From NCBI RefSeq assembly GCF_000988205.1, contig NZ_LAYQ01000010.1:124001-188000 (forward strand): a stretch of DNA of 64,000 bases. Direction: 5' to 3'. The notes beneath the pieces are model-generated. The model was not told the DNA's origin, did no database searches, and worked only from the letters and a program-made list of their open reading frames with translations. A program made the position numbers and the translations under genes. The stretch's first letter is position 1; the number at the start of each line of letters is the position of its first letter. Shown one piece after another: positions 35,781-44,870 of this stretch. This DNA is from Corynebacterium minutissimum. GTDB lineage: Bacteria > Actinomycetota > Actinomycetes > Mycobacteriales > Mycobacteriaceae.

Positions 35781-35917
35781 GGTTTAACGCTTCGTTAGCG
35801 CGTTAAACCCTAAATACGCATTTTACTAGGGCAAACAAGATACCCGCTAACGCAAAACCCAAACCCGCTAACGCAAGCGATTTTTCACACCCCCCTAAGC
35901 GATACTCGCTAACGCAA
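35781..35917. repeat. Hairpin plus three GCTAACGCAA direct repeats
   Basis: GGTTTAACGC (35781-35790) and GCGTTAAACC (35800-35809) form a 10-bp stem with a loop containing GTTAGC. Downstream, CGCTAACGCAA occurs three times, at about 35845, 35866 and 35907. The hairpin loop carries the same GCTAAC motif in inverted form. The cluster fits a multi-site operator or iteron-like region just upstream of the ClbS-like gene. The spacing is irregular (21 and 41 bases). Confidence 0.6.
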
Positions 35918-35946
35918 AAGGGTACTTATCAAATCCGACGTCTAAG

Positions 35947-36022
35947 TGGAGCCGCCTGCGAGAATCGAACTCGCGACCTTCTCATTACGAGTGAGATGCT
36001 CTACCGACTGAGCTAAGGCGGC
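35947..36022 (-). tRNA. tRNA-Thr (anticodon CGT)
   Basis: Read on the minus strand, the sequence starts GCCGCCTTAGCTCAGTCGGT and ends GGCGGCTCCA. The D-stem, the anticodon arm (TCTCA-CTCGTAA-TGAGA, anticodon CGT) and the T-arm (GCGAG-TTCGATT-CTCGC) all fold, and the encoded CCA is included. A serine recombinase remnant nearby suggests that this region has hosted integrations. Confidence 0.96.
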
Positions 36023-36124
36023 ACGATGCAGTGTGTATATGCACCGCCTGAGAGTTTAGCCTAGGCCTGGGCTGATAAAGAAATCGGGCTATCACCTGTA
36101 GTGTGCACGCAGCACACGTGCTGG

Positions 36125-37333
36125 TTAGCGCGCGCCACAGGCCAGGCGCAGGCGGCCCACCATGCCGTCGAAAGCCACCTGCGGGGTGACGTTCTGCGGC
36201 AGCTGCTCGCGGCAGGTGCGGATAGCGGACTGGGCGGCCAGCAAGCCATCTTCGCTCACGCGCTGGGCAAGTTCGCCCGCCAGGCCCGCGAAGTCCGGGT
36301 GGGTCATCTCCACCTCAGCGCCGACTTTCAGCATGAGCGCATCGCGGTAAATACCGGCGAGATCCACGAGGGCGATGTCGAGGCCGTCGGAGATGCGTCG
36401 TTTAGCGCGCTTCTTGTGGAGCTCCTCCAGATCCTTCAGGGCACTGCGGGCGTCGCGTTGCGCCTTGGTCGCGCCCTTGCCCTTGGCGCCGACGCCGAAG
36501 GATTGTTCAATCTTGGAGCGCTCCGCCTCCTCCGCCGCCGCGTGGGAATCCTTGGCTTCCTTCTCAATGAACTTCAGCAGCGCTGTGACGGACTGAAAGG
36601 CCTGGGAGCCGTGGAAGACGTCTTCGGCCAGGTTGATGGCCATGGCGCGGCGCTTCTGCGCGGCGGGCTCGTTGACTAGGTGTCGCGCACGTCCCACGTG
36701 GCGCAGGGTGGTCACGGCGGCCAGGCGCGCGTCATCCTCGGTAGCACCTTCGGCGACGAGCTGCTTGACGACGCCCTCCACACTCGGCGCCGGGATATAC
36801 AGGTGCCGGCAGCGCGAGCGCAGCGTGACCGAGAAGTCCTCCGGGTCCTCCGAGGGCGCCACCATGATGATGACGGTGCGCTCCGGGGGCTCCTCCACGG
36901 TTTTGAGCAACGCGTTGGCGGCCTCGTTGCGCAGGCGGTCGGCCTTGTTGAAGATGACCACGCGCCACGGCGCCACGCTCGGCAGGCTGGCCGCGCGCCC
37001 GATGACGTCGCGGGCCTCACCGACGGTGATGAACTGCTCCTGCGGGTCCACGTAGACCAAGTCGGTGTGCTCCTGCTTGGCCAAGACGCTCTGGCAGGAG
37101 GGACAGCGCCCGCAACCGGGGTTGCCGTTCTCGTCGGCGGACGTGCACATGAGTGCTGCGGCGAAGCATTGCGCGGCCAGCGAGCGGCCGGCACCGGGAG
37201 GGCCGGTAAAAAGCCAGGAATGGCTCATCGCCCGCGGGTCGCCCTCACCGCGTGCCGCGCGGGCAGCACTGAGGATGGTGTGGGCGACGGAGGGGGCGTC
37301 GGCAAGCCTTTCGGCAACGCTGGAGGTGTTCAC
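36125..37333 (-). CDS. holB: DNA polymerase III subunit delta'
   Basis: The product has 402 residues with the chosen start. It has the P-loop region WLFTGPPGAGRSLAAQCF, the zinc-binding cysteines CGRCPSCQ, the ALLKTVEEPPERTVIIM sensor segment and SRCRHLYIP. It is part of the clamp loader that places the sliding clamp on DNA. GTG at 37333 (VNTSSVAERLADAPSV) with AGGGCGA upstream is preferred over the ATG at 37372, which would run to the start of the divergent cyclase gene. Confidence 0.93.
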   Translation of the reverse strand: MNTSSVAERLADAPSVAHTILSAARAARGEGDPRAMSHSWLFTGPPGAGRSLAAQCFAAALMCTSADENGNPGCGRCPSCQSVLAKQEHTDLVYVDPQEQFITVGEARDVIGRAASLPSVAPWRVVIFNKADRLRNEAANALLKTVEEPPERTVIIMVAPSEDPEDFSVTLRSRCRHLYIPAPSVEGVVKQLVAEGATEDDARLAAVTTLRHVGRARHLVNEPAAQKRRAMAINLAEDVFHGSQAFQSVTALLKFIEKEAKDSHAAAEEAERSKIEQSFGVGAKGKGATKAQRDARSALKDLEELHKKRAKRRISDGLDIALVDLAGIYRDALMLKVGAEVEMTHPDFAGLAGELAQRVSEDGLLAAQSAIRTCREQLPQNVTPQVAFDGMVGRLRLACGAR

Positions 37334-37370
37334 TCGCCCTAGCCTACTGGGATAACTAGAGTTGTTAATC

Positions 37371-38903
37371 ATGAACAGACTGATGCGTGGCGCCCGCTGG
37401 TTATGGGGTACTCAATGGCCGATGTACGCCGCGCTCGTCCTTGGAGCCAACATCATCGGCGCCATTGCGATCATGACCTTCGTGGTCTTCTTTCTCCCCA
37501 TGCCGGAGATCTCCGATTTCATCGCTCACACGCCCCACCTGTGGACCTACGGCACGCTGTTCGTGACCTTTGCGGTCATCATCGGCATAGCGGTAACACT
37601 TCGGCTGTTCAGGCCGGTGTTGGACTGGCAGCGCAGCCCCGACGACCATGACCCCAATATGGTGCGCAACCTGGTCCTGCGCATCCCGCTCTACCAGGCC
37701 GGTGTGGCCGCGGGCGTGTGGCTGCTGGGCATCATCTTGGCGGTGGTGCTGGCAGGCCAGCACTCGGCGCGGCTGGCCATCGTCGTGGGCGTTTCTGCGA
37801 CTTTGGCCGGCGGCCTCATCGTGCTCTTGACCTACCTGCAGGCGGAGCGCCTCGTGCGCCCCGTGGCTGCGGAGGCCGTGGCCCGGCGTTTCGAGGATTC
37901 CACCTTGGAGCCGCCGATTAAGTACCGGCTGCTTTCCACGTGGCTCATGACCTCCGGCATCCCGCTCATCGGCATCATCTTGGTGCACCTGGGCCAGAAG
38001 ATGGGGATGTTCACCGCCGATACCGCCGATATCATCCCCGCCATCATCGCACTGAGCATCACGGCGCTGGGCACGGGGCTTATCGGCACCATGTTCGCCA
38101 TGATGAGCGTGGTGGATCCGATCCTGGAGCTGCAGGACGCCATCAACCGCGTGCGCCGCGGCGAGAGTGACGTCCAGGTGGACATCTACGACGGCTCCGA
38201 GCTCGGCGTTCTTCAGGCCGGTTTTAACGAGATGATGCGCGGCCTGCGCGAGCGCCAGCGCGTGCGCGATATTTTCGGCCGCTATGTCGGCGCCGAGGTG
38301 GCCCAGCGCGCCTTGGAGGAACGCCCGGAGCTGGGCGGGGAGGACCGCAAAGTGGCCGTGCTGTTTATCGACGTCATCGGCTCCACCACCTTCGCCGTCA
38401 ACCACACCCCGGAAGAAGTGGTGGAGGAGCTCAACAAGTTCTTTGAGCACGTCGTTGAGGTGGTGCACCGGAACAAGGGCATCATCAACAAGTTCCAGGG
38501 TGATGCCGCCCTGGCCGTCTTCGGTGCCCCGCTGACGGTCTACGACGCGAACTCCATGGCTTTGCAGGCCGCCCGCGAGCTTCGCCAGGAACTGCGCGGG
38601 TTGCGGCTGCAGGCGGGCATCGGCGTGGCCGCGGGCCACGTGGTGGCCGGGCACATTGGTGGTGCGGACCGCTTCGAGTACACCGTCATTGGTGATGCCG
38701 TCAACGAGGCTGCCCGTCTCACCGAACTGGCCAAGGACACCCCGGGCCAGGTGCTCACCAACTCCGCCACGCTGCGCGGCGCCAACGAGGCAGAGCAAGC
38801 GCGCTGGACGCTGATGAAGTCTATTGAGCTGCGCGGGCGCCGCCGCATGACGCAGCTGGCGCGCCCGATTCGCCCGACCTTGGCGGAACGCGCTCTCGGA
38901 TAA
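37371..38903 (+). CDS. cyaB: Membrane-bound class III adenylate cyclase
   Basis: The 510-residue protein has an N-terminal membrane part of about six helices (residues 1 to about 250), a HAMP-type linker (VVDPILELQDAINRVRRGES), and a class III cyclase domain with the metal-binding FIDVIGSTTF, NKFQGDAALAVFG and the transition-state region YTVIGDAVNEAARL. In C. glutamicum CyaB makes the cAMP sensed by GlxR, a global regulator of carbon genes that include the sdh operon. It is divergent from holB with only 37 bases between start codons. Confidence 0.92.
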   Translation: MNRLMRGARWLWGTQWPMYAALVLGANIIGAIAIMTFVVFFLPMPEISDFIAHTPHLWTYGTLFVTFAVIIGIAVTLRLFRPVLDWQRSPDDHDPNMVRNLVLRIPLYQAGVAAGVWLLGIILAVVLAGQHSARLAIVVGVSATLAGGLIVLLTYLQAERLVRPVAAEAVARRFEDSTLEPPIKYRLLSTWLMTSGIPLIGIILVHLGQKMGMFTADTADIIPAIIALSITALGTGLIGTMFAMMSVVDPILELQDAINRVRRGESDVQVDIYDGSELGVLQAGFNEMMRGLRERQRVRDIFGRYVGAEVAQRALEERPELGGEDRKVAVLFIDVIGSTTFAVNHTPEEVVEELNKFFEHVVEVVHRNKGIINKFQGDAALAVFGAPLTVYDANSMALQAARELRQELRGLRLQAGIGVAAGHVVAGHIGGADRFEYTVIGDAVNEAARLTELAKDTPGQVLTNSATLRGANEAEQARWTLMKSIELRGRRRMTQLARPIRPTLAERALG

Positions 38904-38935
38904 ATAAGTTTTTGTGCTTCTGGTAGCTTGGGGCC

Positions 38936-40309
38936 ATGCCTCATCAGCCCCACCAGCCCCATCCGCCACGCCAGTATTCGAGTCCTCGTCTTCTCGTCCC
39001 CGACGTCGCCCGCGGCATGGCCCTGCTGGGCATCGCGCTGGCTAATGTCTGCACCGCGTGGATTATGAACGACGGCGATGGCCCCGATGCCTATTTCGGC
39101 GGCGTCGATACCCTCGTTGACGAAGTCTATGTGGTCTTTTCCGCCATGTTCGTGCATGTGCGCGGCCTGCCGATGTTCTCCACGCTTCTCGGCTTTGGCG
39201 TGGGGCTTATCGCAATGAGCTTGTGGCGACGCGGCTTCCCACTGCGGCGCGCGCAGGCCGTGTTGGCAAAGCGCTATGGCTTTCTTGCTTTATTCGGTGC
39301 CCTGCACTGCCTCTTCCTCTTTTCCGGCGACATCATGCTGCTCTACGGCGCGATGGGCATGCTCATTGCGTTGCTGCTTACTTTAACCGACAAGCTCCTC
39401 ATGCGCGTGGCCTACGGGTTCTGTGCGCTGCTGGTTGTGGCGGGTATCGGAATGGGCGTTGGGGCCGCGCTTGTCGATACGTCGGAGTTTGATCTCAGCG
39501 GCTTCACCGCCGCCGAATCCTACTGGGAGCTGCTGGGTGAGCAGGCCATCATGGTCGGCGCCCAAGCTTTTTCCGTTCCCCTGACGGGAGCCTTGGTCCT
39601 TCCGGTGATGCTCGTAGGTTTCGTGTGGGCGCGCCGCGGAACCTTGGCCGGGGGCCATCGGCGCGAGCTGTGGGCGTGGACCATTTTGGCCCTAGCCATC
39701 ATCCTTTTCCTCGGCCTGCCCTGGGGCTTGTCGACGATTGGGGTGCTGGACCCAGCTCTAGCGGAACCCCTCAACGCGGCGAATAGCTGCATCGGCATGC
39801 TCACCGGGCCGGGCATCGTGGCGGGGGCAACACTCGCCCTAGAACCCCTGCAGCGCCGTGGTGCGCGCCCCTGGTTCCTGTGGCCGCTGATTGCGCTGGG
39901 CAAGCGTTCCATGACCGGCTACGTGCTGCAGTCCGTGTTCTTCCTGGCGCTGGTCTACCCCTTTACCCTCAACATTGGCCCGGAGCTCAGCGCCGCGGGC
40001 CAGGCAGCGCTAGCCACCGGCGTATGGCTAGCAACGCTCCTCATCGCCTGCGCGCTCGAGGCCGCGGGCAAGCCCGGGCCCTTCGAATGGGTACACCGAC
40101 GCTTGTCCTATGGCAAGACGATGCGCCCGGAATTAGGCGCTGCGCCTAACCGCGGCCCTTCCGCGCCAGCCCATCCACCAGCAGCACCAGGCCTACCGTC
40201 TGTGCCGCCGACTGCGCCGCATCCAGAACCCGGCCACGCAGGCCCGCATCCTGGCGCTGTTCAGCCGGGTTCAGGACCGTCAGCGCCTCAGAGGCCAGAA
40301 GCAGGTTAG
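38936..40309 (+). CDS. DUF418-family multipass membrane protein
   Basis: The 457-residue protein opens with a His/Pro-rich tail and PDVARGMALLGIALAN, then about ten hydrophobic helices, and carries the C-terminal DUF418 signature GKRSMTGYVLQSVFF and GPFEWVHRRLSYGKTMRPE. The function of the family is unknown. The final 55 residues or so are a proline-rich run that lies antisense to the neighbouring gene and begins at a hairpin (40133-40149). Family members usually end soon after this point, so either a base is missing near 40130 or the tail is real. Confidence 0.8.
   Translation: MPHQPHQPHPPRQYSSPRLLVPDVARGMALLGIALANVCTAWIMNDGDGPDAYFGGVDTLVDEVYVVFSAMFVHVRGLPMFSTLLGFGVGLIAMSLWRRGFPLRRAQAVLAKRYGFLALFGALHCLFLFSGDIMLLYGAMGMLIALLLTLTDKLLMRVAYGFCALLVVAGIGMGVGAALVDTSEFDLSGFTAAESYWELLGEQAIMVGAQAFSVPLTGALVLPVMLVGFVWARRGTLAGGHRRELWAWTILALAIILFLGLPWGLSTIGVLDPALAEPLNAANSCIGMLTGPGIVAGATLALEPLQRRGARPWFLWPLIALGKRSMTGYVLQSVFFLALVYPFTLNIGPELSAAGQAALATGVWLATLLIACALEAAGKPGPFEWVHRRLSYGKTMRPELGAAPNRGPSAPAHPPAAPGLPSVPPTAPHPEPGHAGPHPGAVQPGSGPSAPQRPEAG
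40133..40149. terminator. Perfect 8-bp hairpin at the end of the DUF418 domain
   Basis: TTAGGCGC-T-GCGCCTAA is a perfect palindrome with stop codons in two of three frames on either strand. It marks the stop of the minus-strand gene at 40146 and probably the natural end of the DUF418 gene. Confidence 0.5.
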
Positions 40310-40847
40310 CACCGTGGCTCAGCCCCTGCGTAGATTCAGCAGCGCGCAGGGCTGGGTCACCAGCTAGCGCGGAGAGCGCAGCCGCCGGGATTCCGGCGAT
40401 AGCCGTGGCGCGGCGCTCGCAGCGAGTACGGGACAGTGCACTGCCCGCGGCCCACGCGCCGGCGCGCAGGCCCCAACCCAGCGCATCATTGCGCGCACCG
40501 CGCAGCGCCCACGCGAAGGATGCGTATTGCACGCTCACGCACGTCACGCCGAACGTCGTTGGTGCGCCGCGCTTGGCGGCCTGGCCAAGCGAAGCGGCGA
40601 TAAGCCCCACGCGGGTCTCCGGTGCGCAGTCTGGGCGCAGGGCCAACAGCACGGGTACAGCGGCGGTCGTGGCCGTGCCGAGCATGCGCCAGTTAAACAG
40701 GCGTGACCAGACTGCAGTCTCCCCCGCGGCGAGCGCGCCGAGGGTGAGGTGATCGCGGCCAGCAAAGGCCGGGCCCACCGCGCGCAGGAGAGCCTCGGTG
40801 CCCTCTTGGGTGCGGTCCAGCATGTCGCGGGCGAAGCTGGTCTTCAT
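40146..40847 (-). CDS. Conserved hypothetical protein downstream of topA
   Basis: The 233-residue protein is alanine-rich with several moderately hydrophobic segments (LFNWRMLGTATTAAVPVLLA, YASFAWALRGARNDALGWGL) but no clear motif. It starts 6 bases after the topA stop on the same strand, so the two are cotranscribed. A hypothetical gene in this place between topA and cyaB is also present in C. glutamicum. No function can be given. Confidence 0.7.
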   Translation of the reverse strand: MKTSFARDMLDRTQEGTEALLRAVGPAFAGRDHLTLGALAAGETAVWSRLFNWRMLGTATTAAVPVLLALRPDCAPETRVGLIAASLGQAAKRGAPTTFGVTCVSVQYASFAWALRGARNDALGWGLRAGAWAAGSALSRTRCERRATAIAGIPAAALSALAGDPALRAAESTQGLSHGANLLLASEALTVLNPAEQRQDAGLRGRVLDAAQSAAQTVGLVLLVDGLARKGRG

Positions 40848-40853
40848 GTCCTG

Positions 40854-43784
40854 CTACTTCCTGCGCGATCCGGCCTTGACCACGTTCTTCGTGCCCGGTG
40901 AAGGCTTCTTCGTCGCCTTCTTGCTCGACTTCTTCGTGGCCTTCTTGGTCGATTTCTTGGTCGACTTCTTAGTGCTCTTCTTCGTCGACTTCTTCGCCCC
41001 ACCGTTCGCGGCGTCCTTGGCGCGGCGCTCGGAAAGGAGCTCGTTCGCGCGGGCGTCGGTAAGCTGCTCCGGATCGTCACCACGGCGCAGCGAGGCATTC
41101 GTCGTGCCGTCAGTGACGTACGGGCCAAAGCGGCCGTCCTTGACCGTCATCGGCTTGCCAGAGACGTCGTTGTCACCCAGCTGCTTAATCGGCGGCTGTG
41201 CGGCCGCGCGGCCGCGGCGCTTCGGCTCCGCGTAGATGCGGCGCGCCTCGTCCAAAGTGATGGAGAAGATCTGCTCCTCCTTGGCCAAGGAGCGGGAATC
41301 CTTGCCCTTCTTCAGGTACGGGCCATAGCGGCCGTTCTGCGCGGTGATGACCTCGCCGTCCGAGGGGTCCACGCCCACCTCACGCGGCAGGCTCAGCAGC
41401 TTCAGTGCTTCCTCCAGCGTGACGCTGGCCGGCTCCATCGAAGCAAAGAGTGAGGCAGTGCCCGGCTTCAGCTTCTCCTCGACGTACTCAGCAATGCGCT
41501 TTTCCTTCTGCTTCGCCGCGGTCTTGGTCTCCCAATTCTTGGCACGCTTGCCCTCGGCCGCGCGCTGGGCGTCCTCGGCGGCGCGCTCCTCTTTAACGAT
41601 CTCCTCGGCTTCGGCCTCGGCCTTCTCGCGCTCGTCGTCACGCACCTGCTCGGTCACGTACGGGCCGAAACGACCCTCCTTGGCCACGATGGTGCGTCCG
41701 TTTCCCGGGTTCTGGCCCAGCTCGCGCCCGCCCTGCGGGGTGGCAAAGAGCTTCTCCGCCAAAGCCTCGTTGAGCTCATCCGGGGTGACCGTCTCCGAGA
41801 GGTTGGCGCGTTGGTACTCCACCGTACCGTCCTCGTTGGTGCCCACGGCGCGTTCGATATACGGACCGTAGCGGCCCACGCGCACGAAGACATCGCGGCC
41901 TTCCGCGTCGGTGTACAGGCGCAGGGAGTTGACCTGGCGGGCATCGATGGCCTCCAGGTTGATGTCCACCAAGGACTTCAGGCCGCCGTGGCGAGCAATA
42001 GATGCGGCCTTGCGCTCGCCGGCCTCCGTGTTGCCGAAGTAGAAGTTATTCAGCCAATCCGTGCCGTTCTCCGAACCGGCGGCAATAGCATCGAGCTCAT
42101 CCTCCATGGAGGAGGTGAAGTCATAATCCACGAGCTCGGTGAAGTTATTCTCCAGCAGGCCCACAACCGCGAAGGCAACCCACGAGGGCACCAGCGCGTT
42201 GCCGCGGGAGAGCACGTAACCGCGGTCCTGGATGGTCTTGATGATGGAGGCGTACGTCGACGGGCGCCCGATGCCCAAATCTTCCATCTTCTTGACCAAG
42301 CTGGCCTCGGTATAGCGCGCCGGCGGGTTGGTGGAGTGGCCGTCGGCAGTAACCGCAGCGGTCTTCAGCGTGTCGCCCTCATTGAGGTGCGGCAGGCGGG
42401 ACTCTCCCTTCGAGTCCTTCGCCGCGACGTCCTCGTAGGCCTTGAGGAAGCCCGGGAAGGTAATCGTGCGGCCGGTTGCGGAGAAGTCAGCGTCGTGGCC
42501 GCCGGCGTTGACAGCTGCGGTCACCTTCATCGAGGTTCCCTTGGCATCTGCCATCTGGCAGGCCACGGTGCGCTTCCAAATCAGCTCGTAGAGCTTGTAT
42601 TCCTCGGCGTCGAGCTGCCCGGCTAGCTGGCCCGGGGTGGCAAAACGCTCGCCGGCGGGGCGGATGGCCTCGTGGGCCTCCTGGGAGTTCTTCACCTTGC
42701 GGTCATAGGTACGCGGTCCGTCGGCCACGAACTCCGCGCCGAAGATGGAGGAGGCAGCCTCACGCGCAGCATCCAGGCCCTGCTTGGACAGGGAGGTCGA
42801 GTCGGTACGCATATAGGTGATGTGACCGTTCTCGTAGAGGCGCTGCGCAATGCGCATCGTGCGCTCCGAGGTGTAGTGCAGGCGCCGGCCGGCCTCCTGC
42901 TGCAGCGTCGACGTCATAAACGGCGCGGAAGGCTTGCGCGAATAAGGCTTGTGCTCGACACTAGCCACGGTCATGGTGGAGCCCTCCAGCGCGCTGGCCA
43001 GCTGCTCCGCCTGGGCCTGCTTGACGACGACCACCTCGTCGCTCTTCAGCTGACCCCTATCGTTGAAGTCGCGGCCCGCGGCCACGCGCTTGCCATCGAG
43101 GGCACTCAGGCGCGCATCGAAATCCGGCGTGGATTTCAGCGTTGCCGTGAGATCCCAGTACTCGGCGGGGATGAATGCCATGCGCTCGCGCTCGCGCTCG
43201 ACGATGACGCGGGTAGCTACCGACTGCACGCGGCCAGCCGATAGGCGCGGCATGACCTTCTTCCACAGCACCGGGGAGACCTCGTAGCCGTAGAGGCGGT
43301 CCAGGATGCGGCGGGTTTCCTGGGCGTCGATGAGGTTTTCATCGAGTTCACGGGTGTTTTCCGCGGCCTCCAGGATGGCGGACTTGGTGATCTCGTTGAA
43401 GACCATTCGGCGCACCGGCACCTTGGGCTTGAGTACTTCCAGCAGGTGCCAGGCAATGGCCTCGCCCTCGCGGTCGGGGTCTGTTGCGAGGTAGAGCTGG
43501 TCGCACTGCTTCAGCTTGGCCTTGAGGTCAGCGACCTTCTTCTTCTTGTCCTGGCTGATGACGTACAGCGGGGTGAAGTTATCCTCCGGGTTAACACCGA
43601 GGCGCGCCCAGGATTCCTTCTTATATTTGGCGGGGACGTCGGCGGCGCCGCGGGGAAGGTCCCGGATGTGGCCGACGGAGGCCTCAACAATGTACTTATC
43701 GCCGAGGTAAGGCTGAATCTTCTTCGCCTTGGTTGCTGACTCGACGATGACCAGGGTCTTCCCCGGGCCGGTAGCTTCTGCCAC
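40854..43784 (-). CDS. topA: DNA topoisomerase I
   Basis: The product has 976 residues from GTG 43784, which has GGAAGGGA upstream; the frame is open to an ATG at 43826. It has a Toprim domain (LVIVESATKAKKIQPYL, LATDPDREGEAIAWHL), the catalytic tyrosine in GHITYMRTDSTSL (about residue 324), and in place of zinc fingers several C-terminal repeats of the form DGRFGPYV-D or QNGRYGPYLKKG. The last 45 residues or so are a lysine-rich tail of KKSTKKST-type repeats that binds DNA in actinobacterial enzymes. It relaxes negative supercoils. Confidence 0.95.
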   Translation of the reverse strand: MAEATGPGKTLVIVESATKAKKIQPYLGDKYIVEASVGHIRDLPRGAADVPAKYKKESWARLGVNPEDNFTPLYVISQDKKKKVADLKAKLKQCDQLYLATDPDREGEAIAWHLLEVLKPKVPVRRMVFNEITKSAILEAAENTRELDENLIDAQETRRILDRLYGYEVSPVLWKKVMPRLSAGRVQSVATRVIVERERERMAFIPAEYWDLTATLKSTPDFDARLSALDGKRVAAGRDFNDRGQLKSDEVVVVKQAQAEQLASALEGSTMTVASVEHKPYSRKPSAPFMTSTLQQEAGRRLHYTSERTMRIAQRLYENGHITYMRTDSTSLSKQGLDAAREAASSIFGAEFVADGPRTYDRKVKNSQEAHEAIRPAGERFATPGQLAGQLDAEEYKLYELIWKRTVACQMADAKGTSMKVTAAVNAGGHDADFSATGRTITFPGFLKAYEDVAAKDSKGESRLPHLNEGDTLKTAAVTADGHSTNPPARYTEASLVKKMEDLGIGRPSTYASIIKTIQDRGYVLSRGNALVPSWVAFAVVGLLENNFTELVDYDFTSSMEDELDAIAAGSENGTDWLNNFYFGNTEAGERKAASIARHGGLKSLVDINLEAIDARQVNSLRLYTDAEGRDVFVRVGRYGPYIERAVGTNEDGTVEYQRANLSETVTPDELNEALAEKLFATPQGGRELGQNPGNGRTIVAKEGRFGPYVTEQVRDDEREKAEAEAEEIVKEERAAEDAQRAAEGKRAKNWETKTAAKQKEKRIAEYVEEKLKPGTASLFASMEPASVTLEEALKLLSLPREVGVDPSDGEVITAQNGRYGPYLKKGKDSRSLAKEEQIFSITLDEARRIYAEPKRRGRAAAQPPIKQLGDNDVSGKPMTVKDGRFGPYVTDGTTNASLRRGDDPEQLTDARANELLSERRAKDAANGGAKKSTKKSTKKSTKKSTKKATKKSSKKATKKPSPGTKNVVKAGSRRK

Positions 43785-43949
43785 TTCGACTTCATCCCTT
43801 CCGATGGCTAGTCCTCTGCTGGGCAATTGCCCCTAGAGTACACAGATAGAGGCTTACTCTAGTTATTCAGGCCAGTTCACGTCCACACAACCGGGGGTCT
43901 ATACTGGCCGTCCGAGGATTCGCCTCACAGCACACAACTGGGAGACAGC

Positions 43950-44579
43950 GTGATTGCGTCTATTACTGCATGGTTCGAGGTCATCATGGCCACACAGTGG
44001 ATTTATCCGCTGGTGGGTTCACTGATTTTCCTCGACTGCTTCTTCCCCGTTTTGCCTTCGGAGGTTCCCCTCAACATGGTGGGCGCCTGGTCTGGCTCCC
44101 AAGGTTTTCCCCATCTTCCCACCATGTTTTTCGTCGCCATGGTTGCCGCAATTTTGGGGGATAACTTGTGCTTCCTCCTGGGAACGCGGCTCATCGCCCT
44201 TATTAATAGAGCCCAAAAGGGAACGAAGGCTTATGACGCCTTAACGTGGGTCAAGCGTAATATTCGGCGCAGCGGCGGCGCGGCCATCATCATCGCGCGC
44301 TTCATCCCCTCGGCCCGCCTGTTTATGACGATTCTGCTGGGCTCCATGCGCTATCCCTGGCCGCTGTTTTTCTTCTTCGACACCTTCGGTGTCCTGTTGT
44401 GGGTGGCGCAGGCGCTAGCCATTGGCTACCTCGGCGGCGTGGCCTTCTCCGGCTCACCCGCGATAGCCATGCTCATTTCCATCATCGCCGCCATCATCAT
44501 CGGCTTCGGCCTGCAAAAGGGGCAGAATAAGCTGCTGGAATGGTGGGATACCCGGCGCGGCTACGCCGAGTCCCCCTAA
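43950..44579 (+). CDS. DedA-family membrane protein
   Basis: The 209-residue protein starts at GTG 43950 with GGGAGA upstream. It has an N-terminal half-membrane segment ([19 protein letters not shown]), [12 protein letters not shown] and the DedA signature region [20 protein letters not shown], followed by two helices. The family includes membrane proteins for undecaprenyl-phosphate recycling and membrane potential maintenance. Its stop codon overlaps the stop of cspA on the other strand by 4 bases. Confidence 0.88.
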   Translation: MIASITAWFEVIMATQWIYPLVGSLIFLDCFFPVLPSEVPLNMVGAWSGSQGFPHLPTMFFVAMVAAILGDNLCFLLGTRLIALINRAQKGTKAYDALTWVKRNIRRSGGAAIIIARFIPSARLFMTILLGSMRYPWPLFFFFDTFGVLLWVAQALAIGYLGGVAFSGSPAIAMLISIIAAIIIGFGLQKGQNKLLEWWDTRRGYAESP

Positions 44580-44779
44580 ACCACCTCGACGTTGGTGGCC
44601 TGCTGGCCTTTAGCGTCTTCCCCAATCTCAAAGGAGACGCGCTGGTTATCTTCGAGGGTGCGGAAACCGGTTCCTTGGATTTCGGTGTAGTGCACGAAGA
44701 TGTCGCCGGAGCCGTCCTCCTGCTCAATGAAGCCGTAGCCTTTTTCGGCGTTGAAGAACTTGACGGTACCGTATGCCAT
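44576..44779 (-). CDS. cspA: Cold-shock domain RNA-binding protein
   Basis: The 67-residue protein has the RNP1 motif [10 protein letters not shown] and the RNP2 motif DIFVHYTEI. It binds single-stranded RNA or DNA as an RNA chaperone. AAGGACAA lies before the ATG. It is divergent from the helicase gene and close to topA, the same order as in C. glutamicum. No separate terminator is visible before the converging dedA gene. Confidence 0.95.
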   Translation of the reverse strand: MAYGTVKFFNAEKGYGFIEQEDGSGDIFVHYTEIQGTGFRTLEDNQRVSFEIGEDAKGQQATNVEVV

Positions 44780-44870
44780 GATGAGTTGTCCTTTGCGGAA
44801 ATAAAGTAGTGCAAACTAGTGCACCAGTGTGCCACGTTTGGGCACCTACAGCAGATTAGTGGAGGCAAGC

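Noticed and set aside
35843..35917. CRISPR array
   Set aside because: Only three 11-base repeats with unequal spacing of 21 and 41 bases and no cas genes.
37401..38969. 522-codon minus-strand frame over cyaB
   Set aside because: It is His/Gln-rich antisense noise over a gene with all cyclase motifs.
40860..41000. Tandem DNA repeat in the end of topA
   Set aside because: It encodes the normal lysine-rich KKST-type tail of actinobacterial topoisomerase I and is not an independent repeat element.
44576..44579. Overlapping stop codons of dedA and cspA as a regulatory antisense device
   Set aside because: A 4-base convergent overlap is common in compact genomes and nothing else supports a special role.
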